From: Actinomadura litoris
GTDB taxonomy: Bacteria; Actinomycetota; Actinomycetes; Streptosporangiales; Streptosporangiaceae
Direction: 5' to 3'
NCBI RefSeq assembly: GCF_009733595.1
Contig: NZ_WOFH01000001.1
Coordinates: 682,001 to 746,000, forward strand
DNA length: 64,000 nt
A program made the translations under genes and the position numbers. Position 1 is the stretch's first letter, and each line of letters begins with the position of its first letter. A model generated the notes under the pieces. It searched no databases and had not been told where the DNA came from. It worked only from the letters and a program-made list of their open reading frames with translations. Below are positions 26,714 through 35,835 of this stretch, one piece after another.

Positions 26714-28359
26714 GCGCGGCTTCCTTCCTGGCGTTCGTAGGTCGTGGTGAGAGCGTTCCCGTCCAGGCGGGTGACGAGGTGGCCGCGCCAGGTCCCGTCG
26801 GCGCGGTCGGGGAAGTCCTCGCGCCAGTGGCTGCCCCGGGTCTCCTCCCGGAGCCGCGCGGCGGCCGCGATCGCGGACGCGACCGTGTGCAGGTTGGTGA
26901 CCTCCCACGCCGCGACGCCCGGCGCCTGCTCCCGCCGCGGCGCGGACGGCTCCGAAAGCTCGGACAGCTCGCGGACCGCCGTCGCGAGGCCCTCGGCGCC
27001 TCGGAGCACGCCGACATGGGACGTCATGATCCGCTGGATCTCGCCGCGCAGCCCCGGATCGAGGAGGCCGCCTGCTCTCCGCTCATCTGCCGGCAGGTCC
27101 GTGCCGGGCGGGCCGGCGAGGTCGTCCTCGATCGCGGTGGCGATCCGGGCCGCGAACACGAGCCCCTCCAGGAGGGAGTTGGACGCGAGCCTGTTCGCGC
27201 CGTGGACGCCCGTGCAGGCGACCTCCCCGCATGCGTACAGGCCCGGAACGGACGTCCGTCCGAACAGGTCCGTGCGGACGCCTCCGCTCGCGTGGTGCGC
27301 CGCGGGGACGATCGGGATCGGCTCGGTCACCGGGTCGATCCCGTGGTGCCGGCAGGCGGCGAGGATCGTCGGGAAGCGGTGCTCCCAGGTAGCGGCGCCG
27401 AGGTGCCGGCCGTCCAGGTACATGTGGGACGCGCCGGTCTCGTGCATCCGGTTGATGATCCCCTTGGCGACGACGTCGCGGGGGGCGAGTTCGGCCAGTT
27501 CGTGGCGGCCGGTCATGAAGCGCTCGCCCGCGTGGTCGACCAGGTGGGCGCCCTCGCCGCGCACCGCCTCGGAGATCAGCGGCTGCTGCCCGGCGGCGTC
27601 CGCGCCGAGCCAGAGCACCGTCGGGTGGAACTGGACGAACTCAAGGTCGGTGACGGCCGCCCCGGCGCGCAGCGCGAGCGCGACGCCGTCGCCGGTGGAG
27701 ACCTCGGGGTTGGTCGTGGCGGAGAACACCTGCCCGAGCCCGCCGGTGGCGAGGACGACGGCGCGGGCGCGGACGGCTCCGACGCCGCCCGGCTGGCCCT
27801 CGCCCATGACGTGCAGGGTGATCCCGGCGGCCCGTCCCGAGGCGTCCTTCAGCAGGTCGAGGACCAGTGCGTGCTCGATGACCTCGACGCCGGAGTCCTT
27901 GAGCGCGGCGAGCAGCGCGCGGCTGATCTCGGCGCCGGTCGCGTCGCCGCCCGCGTGCGCGATGCGGCGCCGGTGGTGGCCGCCCTCCCTGGTCAGCTCG
28001 ATGTCGCCGGAGCCGGAGCGGTCGAAGGCGGCGCCGAGGTCGATGAGCCCGCGCACGGCCTCCGGCCCCTCGGTGACCAGGGCCCGGACGGCGTCCTCGG
28101 CGCAGATCCCGACACCGGCGGTCAGCGTGTCGGCGAGGTGCTCCTCCGGGGTGTCGTCGGGGGCGAGCGCGGCGGCGATCCCGCCCTGCGCCCAGCGGGT
28201 CGACCCCGCGTCCAGCAGTGCCTTGGTGACCAGCAGCACCCGCCCGCGCGGCCGGCACCGCAGCGCGGTGACCAGGCCGGCGATGCCGGATCCGATGACG
28301 ACGACGTCGGTCTCGGTGGTCCAGCCGGGGGCGGGGGCCGCGAGAACGGAAGGGATCAT
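26710..28359 (-). CDS. nadB: L-aspartate oxidase NadB
   Basis: FAD enzyme oxidising L-aspartate to iminoaspartate, first step of de novo NAD. 549 residues with the dinucleotide fold VVIGSGIAGLVTAL, STRWAQGGIAAAL, the active-site stretch EGGHHRRRIAHAGGDATG, HPTVLW, and the FAD-closing GLYACGEVACTGVHGANRLASNSLLEG region. The ATG of MIPSVL has GAGGAGG upstream. nadA, which makes quinolinate, is absent from the window and must be elsewhere. Two candidate operator sites lie directly upstream. Confidence 0.97.
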   Translation of the reverse strand: MIPSVLAAPAPGWTTETDVVVIGSGIAGLVTALRCRPRGRVLLVTKALLDAGSTRWAQGGIAAALAPDDTPEEHLADTLTAGVGICAEDAVRALVTEGPEAVRGLIDLGAAFDRSGSGDIELTREGGHHRRRIAHAGGDATGAEISRALLAALKDSGVEVIEHALVLDLLKDASGRAAGITLHVMGEGQPGGVGAVRARAVVLATGGLGQVFSATTNPEVSTGDGVALALRAGAAVTDLEFVQFHPTVLWLGADAAGQQPLISEAVRGEGAHLVDHAGERFMTGRHELAELAPRDVVAKGIINRMHETGASHMYLDGRHLGAATWEHRFPTILAACRHHGIDPVTEPIPIVPAAHHASGGVRTDLFGRTSVPGLYACGEVACTGVHGANRLASNSLLEGLVFAARIATAIEDDLAGPPGTDLPADERRAGGLLDPGLRGEIQRIMTSHVGVLRGAEGLATAVRELSELSEPSAPRREQAPGVAAWEVTNLHTVASAIAAAARLREETRGSHWREDFPDRADGTWRGHLVTRLDGNALTTTYERQEGSRA

Positions 28360-28384
28360 GAGCCCTCCTCGGGGTTCGGTTCTC

Positions 28385-28442
28385 GTCATTGTGACATTAA
28401 CCCCGGGAGCCGCCAATGAATCGGGACGAAGGTCACATTGAC
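28385..28442 (-). promoter_or_regulatory. paired GTCA-N3-TGAC operator sites before nadB
   Basis: GTCATTGTGAC (28385-28395) and GTCACATTGAC (28432-28442) are inverted-orientation near-copies of CGTCAWTGTGACMTT, centres 47 bp apart, in the 149-bp gap between panC and nadB. The spacing suits DNA looping or cooperative dimers of an NAD-linked repressor; no known regulator is assigned. Confidence 0.5.
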
Positions 28443-28508
28443 GGAGAACTTTCCGGGCAAGCGAAACGGCCGTACGCCCCCGGGCATACGGCCGATACGG
28501 CACGCGGA

Positions 28509-29381
28509 TCAGCGCTCAGGCGGGGCGCCGAGGTCCAGGGGCAGGTTGTCGATCAGGTGGGTGGCGCCGACCCGGCCCGCCGCGGCGAGCACGGCGGGGC
28601 CGGTGTGCGCGTCCGCGACCTCAAGGAACGTCGCCGGATCGACCAGGACGAGGTAGTCCAGCGTGAGCGGGGGCTCGGCCGTCGCGGCCTCGGCCAGGAC
28701 GGCCCGCGCCGCGCCGGCGATCGCCTCCGGGCCGCCCCGGGCCGCGTCCGCGCCCGCGCGCAGGGCCCGCGACAGCGCGAGCGCCGTCGCGCGCTCGTCC
28801 GCCGACAGGTAGCGGTTGCGGCTCGACAGCGCGAGGCCGTCGGGCTCCCGGACGGTCGGCGCGCCGACGACCTCCACCGGCAGGTTCAGGTCGAGGACCA
28901 TCCGCCGGATCATCGCGAGCTGCTGCGCGTCCTTCTGCCCGAAGACCGCGACGTCCGGGCGCACCAGGTTGAACAGTTTCAGGACGACCGTGAGCATCCC
29001 GTCGAAATGGCCCGGCCGCGTCACGCCCTCCACCCGGGCGCCCATCGGCCCCGACCGCACCGTGACCTGCGGCTCCGTCGGATACATGACCTCGCGCCCC
29101 GGGGCGAACACGAGGGCGGCGCCCTCCTCGGCGCAGGCCCGCAGGTCCGCGTCGAACGTCCGGGGGTAGCGGTCGAAGTCCTCGCCGGGGCCGAACTGCA
29201 ACGGGTTGACGAACACGCTCACGGCCACCACGTCCGCGCGCCGCCGCGCCTCGCGGATCAGCGACCGGTGCCCCTCGTGCAGCGCGCCCATGGTCGGGAC
29301 GAGGGCGAGGCTCCCCCCGGCCGCCGCCCTGGCCTCCGCCAACTCCTCGCGCGTCCTGACGACGGCGGGCATCGCGGACAT
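28509..29381 (-). CDS. panC: pantothenate synthetase PanC
   Basis: Joins pantoate and beta-alanine with ATP to pantothenate. 290 residues of the nucleotidyltransferase/HIGH family: VPTMGALHEGHRSLI, VFVNPLQFGPGEDFDRYPR, VFGQKDAQQLAMIRRM, and ALSSRNRYLS (KMSKS-like). It starts 36 bp after the DUF2520 gene. panD (beta-alanine source), often adjacent in mycobacteria, is absent here. Confidence 0.97.
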   Translation of the reverse strand: MSAMPAVVRTREELAEARAAAGGSLALVPTMGALHEGHRSLIREARRRADVVAVSVFVNPLQFGPGEDFDRYPRTFDADLRACAEEGAALVFAPGREVMYPTEPQVTVRSGPMGARVEGVTRPGHFDGMLTVVLKLFNLVRPDVAVFGQKDAQQLAMIRRMVLDLNLPVEVVGAPTVREPDGLALSSRNRYLSADERATALALSRALRAGADAARGGPEAIAGAARAVLAEAATAEPPLTLDYLVLVDPATFLEVADAHTGPAVLAAAGRVGATHLIDNLPLDLGAPPER

Positions 29382-29417
29382 CGGGTCCTCCTCGATCGTT
29401 GGGGGCGGTCGGCCCGC

Positions 29418-30359
29418 TCAGTCGGCCAGCGCTTCGAGGAGGCGTTCGGCGTCCTCGGGTTTGAGCAGTCCCGCGCCGAGCGCGCGGTCGGCGGTGAGGC
29501 GGGCCAGCGCCACGTAGGCGCGGCGGCTCTCGGGCGACACCCGGCCGAGTTCGGCGACATGGTCGGCGACGGTGCCCGCGTCGCCGCGCGCGACCGGCCC
29601 GGTGAGGCCGTCGATGCCGAGGCGCAGCCCGTTGTCGAGCGCCGCGCCGAGCAGCGGGCCGAGCATCCGGCCGGGCTCGGCGACCCCCGCGCCGCGCAGC
29701 AGGTCCATCGTCTCGACGACCAGCGTGACCAGGTGGTTCGCGCCTCCGGCGAGGGCCGCGTGGTAGAGCGGGCGGCGCTCCTCGGGGATCCACACCGGCT
29801 CGCCGCCCATCTCCAGCACGAGCGCCTCGGCGACCGGGCGCAGCGGCTCGGGCGCGGTCACGCCGAACGAGATGCCGGTGAGGCGGTTCACGTCGTCGGG
29901 CCGTCCGGTGAAGGTCATGACCGGGTGCAGCGCGAGCGGCAGCGCCCCGGCCCGCGTGACCGGGTCCAGGACGGACGCCCCGTACCGTCCGCTCGTGTGC
30001 GCGACGAGCTTGCCGGTCACCTCGACCCCCGCGCCGACGAGCCCGGCGGCGAGTTCCGGCAGGGCGTCGTCGGGGACGGTGAGGAGCACCAGGTCGGCGG
30101 CGGCCACGACCTCGTGCGGGGGCGCGACGTCCACGCCGGGGAGCCGCTGCTCGATCCGCTCCCGCGACCGCTCGGACACCGCCGCGGCGGCCACGACGCG
30201 GTGTCCGGCGCCGGCGAGCGCGGCGCCGAGCGCCGTCCCGACGCGTCCGGCGCCGACGACGCCGACCGCCAGCCGCGCGGGCCGCTCCCCGGCGCCGCCC
30301 GGACCGTCTCCGGGGCCGTTCCCGGGCGCGGCGGCAGGGGGCGTGGCATGTGAATCCAT
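29418..30359 (-). CDS. Rossmann/DUF2520 protein, probable pantoate-pathway reductase
   Basis: 313 residues. After a ~40-residue low-complexity Ala/Gly/Pro leader comes an NAD(P) Rossmann motif VGVVGAGRVGTALGAAL, LVLLTVPDDALPELA, and HTSGRYGASVL...LHPVMTF, followed by a helical DUF2520 domain (YHAALAGGANHLVTLVVETMDLL). M. tuberculosis Rv3603c is the comparable protein beside panC. The position suggests ketopantoate reduction, but this is inference. The ATG of MDSHATPP is the best start. Confidence 0.88.
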   Translation of the reverse strand: MDSHATPPAAAPGNGPGDGPGGAGERPARLAVGVVGAGRVGTALGAALAGAGHRVVAAAAVSERSRERIEQRLPGVDVAPPHEVVAAADLVLLTVPDDALPELAAGLVGAGVEVTGKLVAHTSGRYGASVLDPVTRAGALPLALHPVMTFTGRPDDVNRLTGISFGVTAPEPLRPVAEALVLEMGGEPVWIPEERRPLYHAALAGGANHLVTLVVETMDLLRGAGVAEPGRMLGPLLGAALDNGLRLGIDGLTGPVARGDAGTVADHVAELGRVSPESRRAYVALARLTADRALGAGLLKPEDAERLLEALAD

Positions 30360-30739
30360 CGGTTCGTTCCAGTCCTCAGGTAGGTACCGGACGTGCGCGA
30401 CCCAATGTACTCGCGGGCCCGTGGCCTGACGTCCGGCGGATGGCACGGCGCCTGTGCGGCGGGGTGGCACCGCGCGGACACTACCCGAGCCGACCATGCC
30501 ATCCCACACGAGTAAGGACTCAGCTACCAGGTGTGACGATCATCTCCCTGATCCGGCCACACTTTCTGGACGACGGAGGGTCATCTCTTGCGGCGCGCCG
30601 AAAGGCGAGCGTATCTCTGGATTGCGACGGCGCCGTCACCATAAGTGAAACCCTCGGACGCACCCGAGCCATCGCGGACGGCCCGGCGGTAGGGGAACGG
30701 ACCCGCTCCTACCACCTCGGAAAGGCCGCCCGCACCCCA
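30360..30739. other. intergenic, no gene supported
   Basis: 380 bp upstream of the DUF2520 gene and downstream of the ABC genes. It should hold the operon promoter near 30360-30530; the short frames here look non-coding. Confidence 0.4.
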
Positions 30740-30782
30740 CTCCGCCCCACCGCTAACCGTCGTCCCCTGCGGTGGGGCGGAG
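30740..30782 (-). terminator. strong hairpin downstream of ABC permease
   Basis: CTCCGCCCCACCGC/GCGGTGGGGCGGAG, perfect 14-bp stem with a 15-nt loop, ~70 bp after the permease stop. Orientation-independent; it probably ends the ABC transcript. Confidence 0.65.
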
Positions 30783-30850
30783 CCAACCCTCATCACGCAT
30801 CGCACCCGGTTTGGGACCGCGCCGATCCCGCCCCGGGCGCCCTCGCGCAC

Positions 30851-33394
30851 TCAGTCGGTGGCGAGGGACTCGACGATGGACGCCTTGGCGGCGCGCCGCG
30901 CGGGCATGACCGCCGCGACCGTCCCGGCGGCGCCCGCGAGCACGACGAAGCCGACGACCTGGAGGTAGGGCAGCGAGAAGACCGACCCCTCCGCCATCGC
31001 GCGGGTCGCGGCCCAGCCGAACGCGATCCCGAGCACGACCCCGGTGGACGCCCCGATCACGGCCATGACCAGCGCCTCGACCGACAGCATCCGGCGGAGC
31101 TGGCGGCGGGTGAGGCCGAGGGCGCGCAGCAGCGCCGACTCGCGCGTCCGTTCCACGACCGACAGCGTCAGCGTGTTCGCGATCCCGAACAGCGCGATGA
31201 CGATCGCCAGCCCGAGCAGCCCACCGAAGATCATCAGCATCATGTCGATCGCGTTGCTGACGCTCTCCTCGAACTCCGCCCCCGAGTACACCTTCGCGGT
31301 CGGGTAGGGCCGCGCCGCGTCCTCGACGACGCGCCGCGCCGCCTCCGGGGGCACCCCGTCCTTGTCCTGGATGTAGATCGCCGACTGGCCGGGGGCACCG
31401 AAGTACCGGCGGAAGTCCGCCTCCGGCACCAGGACCTCGCCGACCGGCGCGGGCGAGGTGTACACCGCGGCGATCTTGACGGGCACGGTTCCGTGCGCGG
31501 TCTTGAGCTGGACGGTCCGGCCCGCCGACAGCCCGTTCCTGTTCGCGATCAGCTTGTCGACCAGCACGGTCCCGGGCTGGAGGCCGCCCGGCTTGAGCGC
31601 CGCCTCCGACCCCGCCTCGATGCGGGGCTTGAGCACGGTGCCGAGCGCCCTGCCGGTCAGGCTGGCGACCGTCACCGACCTGCCGCCGATCTCGGTGTCC
31701 TTGCCCAGCACCTCGAAGACCTGGGCGAACTCCGGCCGCTTGGCCAGCGTCTCGGCGAGCGCGTGCGGGACGACCCCGCCGCTGTCGCGGCCGGGCCCCG
31801 CGCCGCCGCGCGCCTCCACCTGGAACTCCACCGGGTACTGCTCCGCGAGCTTGGCCGCCGAGGTCGCCTTGCTGCTCGCCGCGACCACCGCGAACAGGCT
31901 CATCAGCCCGACGCCGACGGTCAGCGCGATCGTCGTCGTGGCGGTGCGGCGCGGCGTGCGGCGGGCGTTCTCCACCGCCAGCCGCCCCGGGACGCCGCCG
32001 AGCCGCGCCGGGATCGCGCCGGCGACGCGTCCGAACGGGCGCACCAGCGCGGGCATGCCCGTGACCACCGCCAGGAAGAACACGCCGCCGCCGAGCGCGA
32101 CGACGTACATCGCGGTCGGCCCCTTCCCCATCTGGAGCGAGCCGAGCCCGCCGAGCGCGAGCCCGGCCGCCCCGAGCAGGACGGTCAGCGCCGTCCGGAC
32201 GCGCCCGAGCCGGAACCGGCCCCCGCCTGGCTCCAGCTCCGAGCGCAGCGCCGCGACCGGCGGCACGCGCGTCGCCGCCCGCGCCGGCAGCAGCGCGGAG
32301 AGCACGGTCACCGTCACGCCGACCGCCAGCCCCACCACGACCGTGCGCCCGGCGAAGGCCAGCCCGCTCACCGGCACCTCCGAGGCGAACCGGCTGAGAG
32401 CGGCGACCGCGCCCGCGCCGAGCCCGATCCCTGCGAGGATGCCGAGCAGCGAGCCGACCAGGCCGACCACCGCCGACTCCACCAGGACGCCGCCGAACAC
32501 CTGCCGCCGGGTCGCGCCGACGCAGCGCAGCAGCGCCATCTCCCGCATCCGCTGCGCGATCAGGATCGAGAACGTGTTGTAGATGACGAGGGCCGAGACC
32601 AGCATCGCCACCAGCCCGAAGATCAGCAGGCCGGTGCGGATGATCTCGGTGTCCGCGCCCGCGCCCTTGGCGAGCCGCTTGGCGAGCCCGTCCCCGGTGA
32701 GCACCTCGTAGGAGCCGCCGACGGCGGCGGCGACCGCGGCCCGGTCCGGCCCGAGGACGTCGATCTCCGTGTAGCTCTTCCTGCCCGTCATCGCCTGCGC
32801 CGTCGTGGCGTCGAACCCCACCCCGCCCTGGGCGCTGACCTCGTTGTCGATGCCGAAGTCGACGATCCCGACGACGGAGAAGCGGTGCGGGCGCCCCGCG
32901 TGGTCGAGGACGGTCACCGCGTCCCCGACCTTGTATCCGGCCCGGTCGGCGACCTCCTGGTTGAGCACCGCCTCGGCGGCGCCGGACGGCGCGCGGCCCT
33001 TGTCCACGTCGAACCGCAGCAGCCGCCCGGTCGGCACCGACAGGCCGAAGGTCGGGTAGTCGCCGACGGTCTTGCCGTCCTTGCCGACGAGCGCGGCCTC
33101 CCCGCGCACCGCGCCCTGCGCGTCGGTCACCCCCGGCAGGCCCCGCACCTTGCGCAGGACGTCGGCGGGGATACCGGTCTCATCGTCCGGCCCCTTGCCG
33201 GCGCCGCGGCTCGGCAGGATCGCCACGTCCACCTTGCCGGCGGACTTCGCGAAGGTCTTGGCGACCCCCTGCTCCATCGTGTCGGTCAGCACGAACGTGC
33301 CGGAGATGAACCCCACGCCCAGCGTGATCGCCACGGCGGTCAGCAGCAGGCGCAGCTTGTGGGCGAGCAGGCCCGCGAGTGTCGTCCGCAGCAT
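30851..33394 (-). CDS. MacB/FtsX-type ABC transporter permease
   Basis: 847 residues. The N-terminal helix (LLLTAVAITLGVGFISGTFVL) precedes a periplasmic MacB core domain, then three FtsX-type helices (residues ~260-390), a second helix (TTTIALTVGVGLMSLFAVVA), a second extracellular domain and three terminal helices ending in VMPARRAAKASIVESLATD. Family members export peptides, lipoproteins or antibiotics by mechanotransmission rather than classical transport. The ATG overlaps the ATPase stop by one base (TGATG), so the two are coupled. No substrate gene is adjacent. Confidence 0.92.
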   Translation of the reverse strand: MLRTTLAGLLAHKLRLLLTAVAITLGVGFISGTFVLTDTMEQGVAKTFAKSAGKVDVAILPSRGAGKGPDDETGIPADVLRKVRGLPGVTDAQGAVRGEAALVGKDGKTVGDYPTFGLSVPTGRLLRFDVDKGRAPSGAAEAVLNQEVADRAGYKVGDAVTVLDHAGRPHRFSVVGIVDFGIDNEVSAQGGVGFDATTAQAMTGRKSYTEIDVLGPDRAAVAAAVGGSYEVLTGDGLAKRLAKGAGADTEIIRTGLLIFGLVAMLVSALVIYNTFSILIAQRMREMALLRCVGATRRQVFGGVLVESAVVGLVGSLLGILAGIGLGAGAVAALSRFASEVPVSGLAFAGRTVVVGLAVGVTVTVLSALLPARAATRVPPVAALRSELEPGGGRFRLGRVRTALTVLLGAAGLALGGLGSLQMGKGPTAMYVVALGGGVFFLAVVTGMPALVRPFGRVAGAIPARLGGVPGRLAVENARRTPRRTATTTIALTVGVGLMSLFAVVAASSKATSAAKLAEQYPVEFQVEARGGAGPGRDSGGVVPHALAETLAKRPEFAQVFEVLGKDTEIGGRSVTVASLTGRALGTVLKPRIEAGSEAALKPGGLQPGTVLVDKLIANRNGLSAGRTVQLKTAHGTVPVKIAAVYTSPAPVGEVLVPEADFRRYFGAPGQSAIYIQDKDGVPPEAARRVVEDAARPYPTAKVYSGAEFEESVSNAIDMMLMIFGGLLGLAIVIALFGIANTLTLSVVERTRESALLRALGLTRRQLRRMLSVEALVMAVIGASTGVVLGIAFGWAATRAMAEGSVFSLPYLQVVGFVVLAGAAGTVAAVMPARRAAKASIVESLATD

Positions 33395-34167
33395 CACGCC
33401 CCCAGGCTCTTGAGGCGGTCGAGCACCGCGTCCGGCGTCGGGCGGACGATCTCCGAGACGATCTCCCCGTCGCGCAGGAACACCACCCGGTCCGCATACG
33501 AGGCCGCCACCGGGTCGTGGGTGACCATGACGATCGTCTGGCCCATCTCCCGCACCGACGAGCGCAGGAACCCGAGCACCTCGGCGCCCGCGCGGGAGTC
33601 GAGGTTGCCGGTCGGCTCGTCGGCGAAGATCACGTCCGGCCGGGCGACGATCGCCCGCGCGCACGCGACCCGCTGCTGCTGCCCGCCCGACAGCTCGCTC
33701 GGCCGGTGCCCGAGCCGCTCGCGGAGCCCGACCACGTCCACGACCCGGTCGAACCACGCCCGCTCGACCTTGCGGCCCGCGAGGTCGAGCGGCAGCCGGA
33801 TGTTCTGCTCAGCGGTCAGCGTCGGCAGCAGGTTGAACGCCTGGAACACGAACCCGACCCGCTCCCGGCGCAGCATCGTGAGCTGCCGGTCGTTCAGGCC
33901 GGTCAGCTCGGCGTCGCCGAGCATGATCCGTCCCTCGGTGACGGTGTCGAGGCCCGCCAGGCAGTGCATCAGCGTCGACTTGCCCGACCCGGACGGCCCC
34001 ATGATCGCGGTGAAGGCGCCGTCCGCGAACCCGACGCTGACCCCGCGCAGCGCGTGCACGGCCGCGTCACCGGACCCGTACACCTTCGACACGCGGTCGG
34101 CCGCGACCGCCGGCGCTTTCGCCGCGTCCGGCGCTCCCCCGGGTGGGCTGGTGAACGTGCTGGTCAC
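33394..34167 (-). CDS. MacB/LolD-type ABC transporter ATPase
   Basis: 257 residues. Walker A GPSGSGKS, Q-loop FVFQAFNLLPTLTA, signature LSGGQQQRVACARAI, Walker B VIFADEPTGNLDS and switch His in VTHD. The GTG start has AAGGAG at good spacing. It is immediately upstream of its permease. Confidence 0.95.
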   Translation of the reverse strand: MTSTFTSPPGGAPDAAKAPAVAADRVSKVYGSGDAAVHALRGVSVGFADGAFTAIMGPSGSGKSTLMHCLAGLDTVTEGRIMLGDAELTGLNDRQLTMLRRERVGFVFQAFNLLPTLTAEQNIRLPLDLAGRKVERAWFDRVVDVVGLRERLGHRPSELSGGQQQRVACARAIVARPDVIFADEPTGNLDSRAGAEVLGFLRSSVREMGQTIVMVTHDPVAASYADRVVFLRDGEIVSEIVRPTPDAVLDRLKSLGA

Positions 34168-34562
34168 GGCGACTCCTTCGTGGATGGGGACGGTCGTGCT
34201 CCACGCTAGGAATCGGCGCCGCTCCCGCCATCGCCCCCACGGCCACGGTTCGCGTCAGCCATGTGGCGCGTCCGGAACGCCCCGTACGACCTGAGTCGTA
34301 CGCCCCCGTCAGCCGTCCTACCGACTCAGCGGCTCCCCGGCCGCCACGGCATGCGATCGGCAACCCCCGGCAGACCGCGCCCGCGACCGGCAGGCCGGGG
34401 GGCGCCGCCGGTGGCCACGGCCTCGGTCTCGACCGGAGCCCGCGAACTCCGCCGGGGGACCGCGTTCTCCCAGGGCAGGCGGCGGGTTCGGCCGGGCAAG
34501 GCTCCGACCAGGCGATTCGTCGATCGGAGGCGATGCGAGGTCGGTCAACGCGTCCGGAACGC
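34168..34562. other. intergenic, no gene supported
   Basis: 395 bp between the ABC operon start and the chaplin terminator. The right part near 34168-34260 should contain the ABC promoter. Nothing else recognised. Confidence 0.4.
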
Positions 34563-34598
34563 GCGCGAGCGCCGGGGGCCCGAAGGACCCCGGCGCTC
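34563..34598 (-). terminator. chaplin terminator
   Basis: GCGAGCGCCGGGG/CCCCGGCGCTCGC, perfect 13-bp stem with a 10-nt loop, 20 bp after the chaplin stop. Confidence 0.75.
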
Positions 34599-34618
34599 GC
34601 GGCTGAGACCGGGACGGC

Positions 34619-34918
34619 TCAGTGGTTCAGGTAGTTCACCGACGCGCCGCCCTTGCAGCCGGCGTTCGCGATGCCGACGACGGCGATCGCGTTGCCGCAG
34701 ACGTCGATCGGGATGGAGATCGGGGCGATGATCTGGTTGCCGCCCAGGATCGACCCGTTACCGCTGGTGTGGTTGTTCGAGAACTGGCCGCCGTGCCCGT
34801 GTCCGTGGCCGTGCCCGTGCCCGTGGCCGTGGCCATCGGCGAAGGCGGGGCCGGCGGTCAGGATCGAGCCGGTGACGGCGAAGCCGATGATGCCGGTAGC
34901 GGCAAGCTTCTTGATCAC
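34619..34918 (-). CDS. chaplin with His-Gly tract
   Basis: 99 residues, surface-active amyloid-forming protein of aerial hyphae. Signal peptide 1-27 (IGFAVTGSILTAGPAFA). Residues 29-43 are seven Gly-His repeats, absent from classical chaplins. The single chaplin domain (~47-95) shows NGSILGGNQI, PISIPIDVCGNAIAVVG and AGCKGGAS with the two Cys at 74 and 88. GTG start preceded by GGGAGGA. It lies beyond the two-component system on the same strand. Whether the His tract binds metal or pH-tunes assembly is open. Confidence 0.9.
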   Translation of the reverse strand: MIKKLAATGIIGFAVTGSILTAGPAFADGHGHGHGHGHGHGHGGQFSNNHTSGNGSILGGNQIIAPISIPIDVCGNAIAVVGIANAGCKGGASVNYLNH

Positions 34919-34995
34919 GTGAATCCTCCCGTACGTCGGGTTTCGGTGGACCCGATGGACATTGCCCGAGGCCATCCGCATGAATGGCATCGCGT

Positions 34996-35017
34996 ACGGT
35001 AGTTACCCAGCTACCGT
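34996..35017 (-). promoter_or_regulatory. inverted repeat upstream of chaplin
   Basis: ACGGTAG-8 nt-CTACCGT is perfect, with a further GGTAG half-site 4 bp to the right (35020-35024). It lies ~80 bp before the chaplin start, a plausible regulator site. Confidence 0.4.
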
Positions 35018-35079
35018 CTGGTAGCGGAAATGCAATCCCCAAGCTGTCTGACAATAGTCATCAAGCGGTGACCAAGTCG

Positions 35080-35775
35080 TTACGGTGAGTCGTCTCTTTG
35101 GCCGCTTTTGACCAGACCCGTCTCATACGCGAACACGACCGCCTGGACCCGGTCCCGAAGCCCCAGTTTCATCAGGATCCGCCCCATGTGCGTCTTGACG
35201 GTCGCCTCCGACACATACAGCCGCGCCGCGATCTCCGCGTTGGACATCCCGCGCGCGACCAGCCGCAGCACCTCGCCCTCCCGCTCGGTCAGGCTCTCCA
35301 GCGCCCCGGTCGCCCGCTCCTGCGCGTCCGGCAGGTGCAGCGCGAACCGGTCCAGCAGCCGCTTGGTCGTGCTCGGCGCGACCACCGCGTCCCCCGAGTG
35401 CACCGCCTTGATCGCCTCGATGAGCTGCGCGGGGCCCGCGTCCTTCAGCAGGAACCCGCCCGCCCCCGCCTTGATCGCCGCGAACGCGTACTCGTCGAGG
35501 TCGAACGTCGTCAAGATCACGACCTTCGGCCCGGACGCCGCCACCACCCGCCGGGTGGCCTCGATGCCGTCCATCCGGGGCATCCGCACGTCCATCAGGA
35601 CGACGTCGGCCGCCGTGGCCCGCAGCAGCTCCAGCGCCTGAACGCCGTCGGCCGCCTCCCCCACCACATCGATGTCGGGCTGCGCGTCCAGGACCATCTT
35701 GAACCCGGCCCGCACCAGCTCCTGATCGTCGACGAGGGCCACCCGGATCGGGCCCTCGTCCGCAAGCTCGTCCAC
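35080..35775 (-). CDS. NarL/LuxR-type response regulator
   Basis: 231 residues from the GTG of VDELADEG, which has GGGAGG 4 nt upstream; earlier GTGs at up to 35808 are possible. Receiver domain with acidic pair LVDDQ and phospho-acceptor Asp62 (LMDVRMPRMDG), Thr in LTTFD and Lys in FLLKDAG; C-terminal LuxR HTH (LTEREGEVLRLVARGMSNAEIA, VSEATVKTHMGRILMKLGL). Paired with the kinase 60 bp upstream. Confidence 0.94.
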   Translation of the reverse strand: MDELADEGPIRVALVDDQELVRAGFKMVLDAQPDIDVVGEAADGVQALELLRATAADVVLMDVRMPRMDGIEATRRVVAASGPKVVILTTFDLDEYAFAAIKAGAGGFLLKDAGPAQLIEAIKAVHSGDAVVAPSTTKRLLDRFALHLPDAQERATGALESLTEREGEVLRLVARGMSNAEIAARLYVSEATVKTHMGRILMKLGLRDRVQAVVFAYETGLVKSGQRDDSP

Positions 35776-35835
35776 ACTGCCTCCCAGCACGCTCCTGCCA
35801 CCTCCCACCCAACACCCAGCCGCGGACCCCTCCGG

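Noticed and set aside
34919..35080. BldN-type sigma promoter for the chaplin (CGTAAC element near 35078)
   Set aside because: No CGTTGA-like -10 at the required 16-17 bp spacing.
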